From Tanypteryx hageni (Eukaryota > Arthropoda > Insecta > Odonata > Petaluridae): a stretch of DNA of 64,000 nucleotides. Under the pieces are notes generated by a model. That model worked only from the letters and a program-made list of their open reading frames with translations, was not told the DNA's origin and did not search any database. This document shows positions 10,902 through 20,399 of the stretch, in pieces. Made by a program: the position numbers and the translations under genes. The stretch lies in NCBI GenBank assembly GCA_028673005.1, contig CM054116.1, forward strand, positions 33,824,854-33,888,853, read 5' to 3'. Each line of letters begins with the position of its first letter. Position 1 is the stretch's first letter.

Positions 10902-12138
10902 CAGTAAAAGCTTCTTTGGTTCGAGAAAACTGAAAAAATGTCTTAGTTCTATTGTTTTCTTGAGCCGTTTACCAATTTGTGATATAACCAAATCAAAAGT
11001 TTTACAAAAAATATTAATTTTAATATTTTCTGCTACACTTCTAACGAATTGTTCCTTAACACTAGGTGCATCGAACAACTTATTTTTAATTTGAATTCGT
11101 TTTGTTTTAAATTCTATTGATATATGTATCATTTTTTATAGCTATTTGATTTGCTTCATTTTTAAATGCATCAAAATCATTTCTTAGAGACAAAAGTGTT
11201 GCGGTGCATTTTGCAATTGCTGATATGGTCATCGTTAAATTTGCCTCCTTCTTATGTAGAAGTAAATTAACGACAACCAAACTCATGGCTCTTAAAATCG
11301 AATCGTGTCAAGTACTGAATTGAAATCAATATTAGAATTGAATTCGATATATAATGTTAGCACTATTTTCTCGGCGCTAAGTTCAGTACTGATTTCAGTG
11401 ACTGAAGTAAGTGTCGTGTCAAACAGCCTTAGCATTACTAATATTGTTACATTACAAGAATTAAAATGTAAGCAATATTAATTCTTGAAATTAAGCAGCA
11501 GCAGGAAAGCCGACGAATCATTCGGAGGCGTGTGCATTCGAGACGGGACGAATATTTTGATATCGCAACTTACCGCACGGGGTATTTCTTGGAATTAGGA
11601 ATTAAGCAACATTCTCGACCGTGAGAAAATGCGTATGAAATTCAATAGACTAATTATGGAAAAATTTTACGGTAGCTATTCTCTGTAGGAGGGGGAGTAC
11701 TTCATTATCTTTTTGAGGCCCCTTTGGGGCCGAGGCTCCAAGGCAATGCCTTGCCCTGCCTTGCTGTAGTTCCACCTCTACACTCGACCCAAGATGGGTC
11801 GGCTGACAACCGGCGGGCTGGAGTTCAGTCCCCCTCCCCTTTCTTTCCCTTTCCTACCCTCTTTACAAGCAAGACACTATTTTCTTTTCTGATGGTATTT
11901 ATATTTATCTGCTGTCCAAAACAATGAATTTTTAAAGTTTTTGTTAACAACTCGTAACATGTCGCCACACCCATGCTTTTATGTGATTTTACCAACTCCG
12001 CTAGAGAGTTCATTCCTCTACTCACTTGCCATACACCTTCTAGGTACACGGTATCGACACCAGCTAACATTGACAAAGCCATTAAATCTGCAACACATTC
12101 ACAAGGTGTGGAAATCGCCAACACCGGACGGATACTGG
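10902..12138. other. Intergenic, unassigned
   Basis: Contains short - strand open frames near 10890-11290 with no recognised domain. About 11700-11850 is a GC-rich patch with small hairpins (GGCCCCTTTGGGGCC; CGACCCAAGATGGGTCG) and a weak B-box-like GAGTTCAGTCC, possibly a SINE. No function can be assigned. Confidence 0.35.
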
Positions 12139-12709
12139 CAGTGGCGGCTCGTGTATAGGCACTGCGGAACTGCAGCACCCCCTATTTCCACTTGATATTA
12201 TCGATAACATTTAATATAATGAGTCCTTTTTTCTTTAATTCTTTCTTTATTTTTGTAGTACAATATATATTCCTTAAGCTTAATGTCAGTACTTCAGTAG
12301 CCATCCCCCAATTTATGAAAAAAATACAAAAATCTTTGTATGGAACTGTGCGCTTCACAGTGCCAGCGATGTGGTGTTTGACTGTTGTGCGCATGCGCAC
12401 ATAGGAGGGGGGGTGGGGAGGAAGGCGGGACTGCCAGGTAGAGAGAGCACTGTTGCTCTCGCAGTGCCGGCGTGCCGGCTCTGGCGTGATGGTGGAAGGA
12501 AGTTTTTTTTTACTCAGCGTGTGTTGTGCTTAAAAACCGTGTACCATATTCTTGAATGTGATAAAGTGTAGAAGAGTGTAGAATTAGATTTTTATTCTGC
12601 TTCCAGCTATTCTATTTGGTTCATTTTTTTTCGGTTCTTTTATTTAACAGAAAACTTTAATTAATATAATAATAAATAATTTACAACCAAATGCAATCTC
12701 GAGAAATTA

Positions 12710-13184
12710 TAGTATGTTTGTCGTCTTATGAAGCTTGACCTTGAAACCCTCTGTGAGTGACTATTTCTGCGTCCAATCAACGCTCGAGTAACGGGCGACG
12801 GAGAGGGGAGAAGCTCAGTCTCTCTCTCGCCATCGTGCTGTTCACATCGCTCTTAGTCGACTATGTTGCCAGCTCTACTGCGTTCATGCTTCCCGTTGCG
12901 ATCTCTTTATCGCTTTCACTTTACACCTTGTTATCATTTTAACGCAATGGAAAATGGCCGGTTGTAATAAACAATCACCGTAAGTTTTTCTGCGACGCGT
13001 CGCCTTTCATTCGCAAGCAGATATTTTCAAGAGCGGATATTTGGCAATGCTGTTAGGTTTTTCATGCATTTCGAAAGCCGCGGGTGACGGGGGAGAGGGA
13101 AAAGGGAAGAAGGGGAGAGGGAAAAGGTTCTCATTGGCTACTTGCTATGTGAAGGTCAAGCTTCATAAGACGAGAAACATACTA
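12710..13184. mobile_element. MITE nested in hAT copy A
   Basis: The ends carry about 35-bp inverted repeats: TATAGTATGTTTGTCGTC then TTATGAAGCTTGACC on the left, and AAGGTCAAGCTTCATAAGAC then GAGAAACATACTATA on the right. TA/TATA flanks suggest a Tc1/mariner-type TA target. The interior is GC-rich and has no transposase. Confidence 0.75.
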
Positions 13185-13283
13185 TAGTGTGTTTAAAGTT
13201 AATGAATATATAACAAATTTCAAAACTGCTATTTTAGAATTGAGAATTGAGAAAAGTACTGTGAGAATCCTTCAAAGACACTC

Positions 13284-13829
13284 ATGGCAGAAGCTAAGGA
13301 AGTGTGTGAATATATATGTGTTGATATAATGGACAGATATTCTTCCACTAAACACTTAGTAGCTGCTAAATTGTTCAACAAGAAATGCTTCACTAGATTT
13401 AAGAATGAACATCCCACAAAAGAGATAGTACTGACCACTGAAGCTTATCCCATGATTGACAAAGAAAAGCTTGAAACTGAACTAAAAGTATTCTATTGTA
13501 GGACTGATATTCATGAATATTGCAAATTAATTGAGCTGCTGAAATTTATCTTGGAAAATAATCTAGATGATGTTTTTAGTGAAATTACGAAACTGATAAA
13601 AATCCTCTTGACAATTCCCATGACTACATCAGAGGCAGAGCGCTGCTTTTCAACATTGAAAAGAATAAAAACTTTTTTAAGAAGCACTATGAATTCGGAA
13701 AGACTAAATGCGCTTGCAGTACTTTCAATGGAGAAAAATTTCCTCAATTGTCATCCAGAGATCAAGGAGAAAATTATTGAACTTTTTGCGCAAATTAAAA
13801 CAAGAAGAATGGATTTCATTTTTAAATGA
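13284..13829 (+). pseudogene. hAT transposase C-terminal part (copy A)
   Basis: The 181-residue frame ends in the hAT dimerisation domain (IPMTTSEAERCFSTLKRIKT, then MNSERLNALAVLSME). The upstream TTF zinc finger and the catalytic core are missing, so this is a truncated product of an internally deleted element. It resembles the ZMYM1-like hAT proteins common in insects. Confidence 0.8.
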
Positions 13830-14079
13830 ATAGATCAAGCTTGAACTGTAACAATTTAAGTTAAAGTAAGTAAAAAATGTTTTGGTTTTTTTTGTTAAGA
13901 TTTTATCATGTTCCTGAATAAATTTTCTTTTTATACATGTTTTTTTCCTTTTACACAATTTTAAAACAAAGGCTTAAAATTTTCTGGAGTAGCACCCCCA
14001 CTAATTTTAGCTACGAGCCTCCACTGGCTACTGGATAAATCGCGTTACAGTTTAAAGCATCCAAGAGAGGTCAGGTCTG

Positions 14080-14720
14080 CCCGCTACCTCCTCCCGCACT
14101 ATTTGACCAATCTCCACCAAACTTGGCATTGTGACTCCTACGATCTCCAGAAGTAACATGAATGGGTCAAAATTTGCAATAACAAATACCGTAAACCGAT
14201 TTGATCTGAATTTTTAAATTAAGGAAAGTATTTTCCTTTTTATTTTTCCCCATTTAAATAACATAGGAAATGGTGTATCAAAACTTTAGTTTGCATTTTA
14301 AATTTATTTATTATCATCGTACGAATTCGAGAACTGAACCCAGGAATGGAGAAAAGTATGAAGTTTCATTTTCTTACGGTCATATATCAGATGACAGAAT
14401 TTATCAAAATTAAACTTTTAACAACAAAATTTCCAGTTTTTTAATCGAAATAATTTCTTTCTCATGGCAACCTAATTGTTGCCGATTAAGGAAATAGCGT
14501 ACTCGAAAATACATAAAAAAGGATGGTACGTTTATTAATCTGTATTTCTATATAAAAGGGAAATCGTATGTTAGTCTCTCCGTCAACTCCTCCCACACTA
14601 TTTGGCTAATCTCTATCAAGCTTGGCACAATGACTCCTACGGTCCCCAGAAGTTACATAAAGGGGACACTTTTTGTCTCTATTCATTTAATAGATCTGTT
14701 GGTGAGTTTAACGTCCCCTA
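14080..14720 (+). repeat. Repeat R6, two direct copies
   Basis: The stretch at 14085-14165 (CTCCTCCCGCACTATTTGAC ... TGTGACTCCTACGATCTCCA) recurs at 14585-14650 (CTCCTCCCACACTATTTGGC ... CAATGACTCCTACGGTCCCC) with many substitutions. It resembles the non-coding ends of decayed elements. The sequence between the copies is unassigned. Confidence 0.6.
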
Positions 14721-15452
14721 AATTCCCTATGCTCTTTGGCGCTCGCAGCGGCCACCGAATGCGCCGAATTTTTGTACTGTTTTGTGATTCCTTTCCAGCT
14801 AAAGGGCAACGAGGCATTACTTTTTCTTCGAAGTATCAGTGTTCGAGTCCAAGTGCAATTATTCCATCGTTTACGGGATTTGCGCGTCTTGGGGAATTCT
14901 CAAATTTTCATCTCGGAATAAATTCTTTAATTCACAGATGATATAAGACCCAGGGAGAGGAACATGTTTTTTATTGCGCTTACCAAAAACATACTCGTGT
15001 TAACCGATGTAGAAAAATACATAATGGCATGAATGCCACATTCTTGAATTTTTATCCCCGAAAACACAAGTTGCAGTAATGTGCCCTTGATGACCTTTTC
15101 GTGGCAAATGCTGTACTGCCTTCGAATACATTTTCCAATCGGTACTTCATAGATCGTGTAAGAATTTATCATACATGAAGTATAATGATAATGGGCTTGA
15201 GGTAAAATTTAAAACCCCTCGCACCCTCACGGGAGTCTTAACTTTCCAACGATATCACATTTAAAGACGCTTATACTTCCGTTTGCACGAAAAAGGGAAA
15301 CGCACATACATTCAAACAAACAAACACACGCAGAAATTATGTATAAGATTATTTACATATTTTATGTTTGACCTAAAAATTTCATAGGACTAACGGATGA
15401 CTTCCAGAATGGTCGAAATTCTTGGCAACGCATTTTTCGTTTTCAAATTCTA
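14721..15452. other. Intergenic with a degraded R5 copy
   Basis: About 15035-15140 matches R5 (the TTTTTATCCCCGAAA block and AAATGTTGTC-like block also at 55170-55380 and 62050-62390). No intact frame here. Confidence 0.5.
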
Positions 15453-16722
15453 CAAGGGTTGTTCAAATGAAAACAGCAAAAGTGAAAAGAAAGTGGGAAA
15501 AGTATGAAATCCCATTATTATTGTAATTGCTATTTTTGTTGCTATTGTTATTAATTATTTTTGTTGTTATTTTGGTGGGATATTTTGTGGTATTTGGTAC
15601 CCCATGTCACATATGTATGGCATCTCGTATAGAACACTGCACAAAGTTGGAGTTGAGATCAGTGATACGATTTTTGAACGCAGAAGGAGTGAAACCATTT
15701 GAAATATACAGGACGATGGTTAATGTGTATGGAGATAACTGTTTATCACAGAGGAGAGTGTATAAATAGGTTGAAAAGTTTAAAAATGGTGTACAAGACG
15801 TGGAAGACGTTGCTCGGCCAGGCCAGACTGATTGCGTAGTCACATCGGAGAACATTTCTGCCGTTGATAGGATCATTCGCGAAAACCGTTGCATTAAAGT
15901 GAAAGAAATCAGCAAGAAACTGAGCATCAGCGTTGGATCTTCTCACAATATTGTAAACAAAGAGCTTTGATTCAATAAAGTTTGTTCGAGGTGGGTTCCC
16001 CGGTAACTCACTGAAGATCTGAAGCAACAACGTGTTGACGCCTGCTCTGTGCTACTCTCTCGGTGTGAAGCTAAAGGGGAATATTTCTTGAACCACATAG
16101 TAACCTGGGATGATACATGGGTCAATCACTTTCAGCCTGAGAGTAAGCGAGCAAGTAAAGAATGGTGGCATCCAAGCTCGCCAAAGACAAAAAAATTCAA
16201 AGCTACACCATCCGCAGGAAAAGTGATGTTGACTGAATTTTTGGACAAAAATGGAGTAATTTTGGAGAGTTATATGGAAAAAGGGTCAATTGTCAACAGT
16301 GATTCCTACCGCGATCTTCTTAAGAACGGACTGAAGCCTGCAATTGTATCCAAACGTCGGGGACTAATCCGAAAAGGGGTTTGTTTGCAACAAGACAATG
16401 CCCGTCCTCATAGTGCCCGTGCGACTCTTGAAACCATTCAGGATCTGCATTTTGAAGTGATACCCCACCCCCCTTATTCCCCAGACTTGGCTCCGAGTGA
16501 TTTTCATCTTTCGTTTCGACTGCGATCTTAAAAATGCAGTACATGATTGGCTGAGCAAGCAACCAAAAAAGTACTTCTCCGACGGAATCCATGTGTTGGT
16601 TTGGCGATGGTGAACGTGCATTGCAAGAGGAGGGGACTATGTTGAAAAGTAAATGAGTATTTTGTTAAAGGTTTTAATAAAAAAATTTTCTTTTCACTTT
16701 TGCTGTTTTCATTCGAACCACC
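15453..16722 (+). mobile_element. mariner element (inactive)
   Basis: The terminal inverted repeats share GAAAACAGCAAAAGTGAAAA just inside both ends (left about 15453-15490, right about 16690-16722). TA lies at the left boundary (15451-15452). It contains a mariner transposase relic. About 1.27 kb, the usual mariner size. Confidence 0.85.
15617..16652 (+). pseudogene. mariner transposase, three stops and a 3' deletion
   Basis: The frame starts at the ATG at 15617. It shows the paired-like HTH (VIRFLNAEGVKPFEIYRTMV), then WDDTW, QQDNARPHSA and YSPDLAPSDFHL, the DD34D signature with all three Asp present. In-frame stops fall at 15767-15769 (TAG), after NKEL (TGA) and after WVPR (TAA). After SDFHL the frame breaks with loss of roughly 20 residues, then resumes as NAVHDWLSKQPKKYFSDGI to the stop at 16650-16652. 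Dead copy. Confidence 0.9.
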
Positions 16723-17589
16723 TTAACTAGCAATCCGCAGATCATTGCTTAGTAATAGATCCCCTTGCTGGACAGTCTTTTCGTTTCCAAAATGGATGTA
16801 TCTAACCTAATTAAATTACCTATTCAATTTATCGTTGAAGTTAAGATCGATTACAGACTGCTTGACATAAATTTAGAGGAAAATGTTAATTTGACAAGGT
16901 TTTTGTGTAAAGCAATCTATGTTTATAGTAACAAAAAGTCCAAACCAGGACTAATGCAGGCTGGTTTCCCAAAGTTGACGTCCCGAATTGATTACTTATA
17001 TTGACAGGAAATGTTTCAGTATGTGTTAGTCATTCCAATGAATTCTCATACAAATACTACTTTTAGTTCATAGTTTATCAATGATAGAGAAAAATTGGAA
17101 AACAAATTAATAGAGCATTATCAGGTTTAAAATACTAAAAACAATTTGAAAATCTCTTTCTGACATATTTTGCATGTATTTCTTTAAATAAACAAATTGC
17201 TGAAGGGTAGTCGAGTGGAAAAGAAAACAAGTGAAGATATAAAAATGAATTTTTATAACCAACTTTTATATAGTTAATATTTTAATATGAATAAACTCTA
17301 TAATATAATTACCTTTCTGCTTGCATGGGCGTAAAAACTTGCAAAAGTGTCTACCAGCTGTTGAGTGATGTGAGGGTCTCGATATTTAACCTTTAATCTT
17401 TTTACAGTTGAGAGAATGGCAGTCAGAAGTACAGAACTCAGCGGCAAATGTAAGAATGTTTGGTATATAAGTAGTAAGAAGTTTGATAGTATCTTTTGTT
17501 TCATTAATGAAAATACTGACATCCATTCATATGGCTAAAAATCAACGAAAATATACTGAAAGTTCAGAGTAAAAAAAATCTAAACTCCT
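16723..17589 (+). repeat. Repeat R3 copy 1 and flanks
   Basis: About 16927-17235 is closely similar to 54825-55170 on the same strand (AAGTCCAAACCAGGACTAAT, TTTATCAATGATAGAGAAAA, GTAGTCGAG...). Both copies keep the short reading-frame end SKPGLMQAGFPKLTSRI, followed by a stop. The rest is unassigned. Confidence 0.65.
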
Positions 17590-17780
17590 GTGTAAACATA
17601 TGGAAAAATTTAATCGTCTCCCGGAGTCGAATCCGGGACACTTTTGTAAACGAAAATAGTTTTCCCGAGGTCTCCTAGTTAGCAGATACAAAATGGCGTT
17701 TACAGAGTTTCTCTATGACAAACTGTTCAACAGATAAAAGGGGAGACGGACGGACATTGAGTAATTATCATTATTAATCG
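17590..17780 (-). repeat. tRNA-like SINE fragment
   Basis: On the - strand it has a B-box-like GGATTCGACTCC within CCCGGATTCGACTCCGGG, preceded by an A-box-like GGAGACCTCGGG and a GAAAACTATTTTCG spacer. The order resembles the head at 42240-42480. This supports a tRNA-derived SINE rather than a tRNA gene, because no full cloverleaf is seen. Confidence 0.5.
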
Positions 17781-19147
17781 ACGTTTCTTACAGAGGAGAA
17801 GGAGAAGGCTATAGGAGGATACTAATGTTTAGGCACTTCCAGATGAGCTGGAGATTCGAAATTTTTTTCTTAGGTGGCATTTTGTGCAAAACAGACTAGA
17901 AAAAACTAAAATCTTGAAAAAGTGCAACAATGCGGCCGCTAAAATTTCGCAATTGTTTAAAAAAAATTTCAAAGATCATGTATTTCCAAACGTGCTACGG
18001 AGTTGAAATTATATCTAGATGTAGGATTTGTAAAATAACGAGGTGAGGATTATAGAAATTTTGATATTTTAATTTGTTTGGAAGTGAAAATTTCTTAAAA
18101 TTTAAACAAATAGGTAAATGTTTGGACACTACGCGGCAAGTTAGGGAGCTTAAATTTTTAAATTATTTAGAATTTTATCTATAAAAACGAATAAACATTT
18201 CAATGTATCCATGAATTTGTTATTGCGGTCGTTAAAAATTATTTAAATTTAAACATTTAGAAAAATGTAATTTCACTTCTAATTGTGCTATAAATTTAAA
18301 ATTTGGCAGAAATGTATGGCATTATTAACCCAATGTGGGAAAATTATAATATTCCTAAAATTGTAAAAATTAGTGATTGTTTAACTTCATTATTGTTCTA
18401 TAATGAAAAAACGAAAACCGATCCTGAGGAGAAATCTTTACAATTAAAGAAATATTCCTCATGATGAAATATCTCTCTGAAAAATTAATGTTTTTTCAAG
18501 GTGAGATGAAATGCTTGCAGTATGCAAGCACCTTCTACTAGTATCATTATATATAGACGTTTCTTACAGAGGAGGAGGAGGAGGATATAACATACATATA
18601 ACATAGAGGAGGATACTAATGTTTAGGCACTTCCAGATGAGCTGGAGATTCGAAATTTTTTTCTTAGGTAGGATTTTTTGCAATACCGACTAGAAAAAAC
18701 GAAAATCTTGAGAAAGTGCAACAATGCGGTTGCTAAAAATTCGCAATTGTTTAAACAAGTTTTCAAGGTTTATGTATTTCCGAATGTGCTACGGAGTTGA
18801 CATTTTTTATAGAGGTAGGATTTGTAAAAAAAACAAATAGGGATTATACAAATTTTGATATTTTAGTTTTTTTGGCAGTTAAAAATTCTTAAAGTTTAAA
18901 CAAATAGGTAAATCTTTAGGTACTGCGGGATGAGCTAGGAAGCTGGAATTTTCAAGTAATTTACAGAGTAGTGCATTTGCACAAATAAACATTTAAATCT
19001 CTCCATAAATTTATTGCGGCGGCCGTTAAATATGTTTAAATTTTAAACAATTAGGAAAATATTATTTCACTTCTAGAAGTGCTACAACTTTAAAATTTGG
19101 CAGAAATGTGGAGCCTTAGTACCCCATAATGCAGAAAGTACTAGTAT
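17781..19147 (+). repeat. Direct duplication of a ~570-bp unit
   Basis: 17781-18345 and 18557-19138 are similar over their length, starting ACGTTTCTTACAGAGGAG and ending near AAAATTTGGCAGAAATGT. The second copy is flanked by TACTAGTAT at 18536-18544 and again at 19139-19147. No coding content. Confidence 0.75.
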
Positions 19148-19290
19148 ATATATATATATAATATCTAACAATAATAAAAGGCTACCTCTGTCCCTTTGTG
19201 GCTCCCTCTGTCACTCTATAAAAATGCGAATAACTCGATAATGGAACGAGATTCATTTTTTATATTTGGGAGACATGATAGATTCACGTA
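19148..19290. repeat. (AT)n and flank
   Basis: Short AT microsatellite at about 19145-19162, then unassigned sequence. Confidence 0.6.
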
Positions 19291-19700
19291 TTGTAAGATG
19301 ATGACGAAAATAATCTCGAAAAAAGTCCTAGGTTCGACTCCAAGGTAGGCATTTCCATTTCCCATATGATCACACGTAAAAATCGACTTTTTGACTTGTA
19401 GGCTTTTATTCTTTATGAGACCTACATTAGAAATAATTCACCTATGATCTTCGGGTCTAGCCCATTTTAAAGGATAAATTATGAATTTTCTTAATCCGTT
19501 CATCTATTCCCGCCTACAATTCGAAATTCCTCATGTTAAACGTTTAATTCACATATTTTGGGGAAATCTTGGCATTTAATTGGGATGTTGCCTTGCCATT
19601 CAATTACATTGTTAAACCTCGAAATCCTATTGTTATTTCAATCCTTATGAGAGAAAGCGTGCCTTGAATGCTCTTACAATTAGTACGATAGAGGGGGAAG
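19291..19700 (+). repeat. SINE-like repeat S, copy 1
   Basis: The head has a B-box-like GGTTCGACTCCA (about 19330-19342), then CATTTCCCAT, GTAAAAATCGACTTTTTGAC and a 3' part with CATGTTAAACGTTTAATTCA and GTTGCCTTGCCA. The same order occurs at 50280-50670 (+), and reversed at 41330-41770, 48860-49200 and 50090-50270. Confidence 0.7.
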
Positions 19701-20195
19701 TTCTTTTCATAGAACCTATATAAACAACATTTGTTGCGTTATTTACGAGAAGGAATAGATTTAAATGTAGAATATTAATCATTCGCATATTAAAATTAGG
19801 TTCTTAGAATCATCGTAGGAGTTCGAAACTTGATGCAACGAACGCATAAAAGAACGAAAGTTTGTTTTCTTGCCATCCAAAGAAAGTCAAGGTATATTTA
19901 TGTTCATTTTTTATTTCACAAAAAACTTTCCCTTTCAACGGGCATCTCCCTAGTTATATATAAAGATTTTAAAAAATATATATAAAGCACTGTGACGTTT
20001 TCAATGTTTTTCTTATGGGTGTTTAAAATTGGGCACTGTGGTCATAAATACCCATCAAATAATACTTTTTTGGAATTGCGGATTTTTTCCAGAGGTCGTA
20101 CCCAATGACCTATCGTCATGCCAAATTTCAGCTCTGTAGCACGGTAGCACTTCGAGAAGTACCTACCTTAGGTTTTACATGATATACCCTATATA
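19701..20195. other. Intergenic, nothing recognised
   Basis: AT-rich; no gene or clear repeat boundary seen. Confidence 0.4.
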
Positions 20196-20399
20196 CAGGG
20201 CCGGCGCAAGGCAGTTTGGCGCCTTACTCCAATCTAAATGATACTAAAAATCTAATAGATGAAAATTATCTTTAATAGTAATTACACAATGATGTCTATA
20301 AGCACCGGTATTGATTAAATATAAAATTAATAAAAGATTGTGTTTTTATTATTAAATAATTTTTTTCATAATTACTAAAAGCAATGTTTTTCCACATTT

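Larger units (their letters stand above)
12139..14026 (+). mobile_element. hAT element, copy A (ZMYM1-like), with nested MITE
   Basis: It begins CAGTGGCGGCTCGTG and ends in the inverted form, CTACGAGCCTCCACTG. It is flanked by 8-bp duplications GATACTGG (12131-12138) and GCTACTGG (14027-14034) with one mismatch. A second, inverted copy (B) lies at 58911-59882. Copy A keeps the transposase C-terminus and lacks the N-terminal half. A MITE is inserted at 12710-13184. Confidence 0.9.

Noticed and set aside
11825..12178. - strand open frame of 117 codons with protein-like composition
   Set aside because: Its start lies inside the hAT insertion; the frame upstream of the insertion meets a stop within a few codons, and no family is recognised.
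17596..17690. tRNA gene on the - strand
   Set aside because: B-box-like text is present, but no full acceptor, D and anticodon stems could be drawn; the order matches a dispersed SINE.
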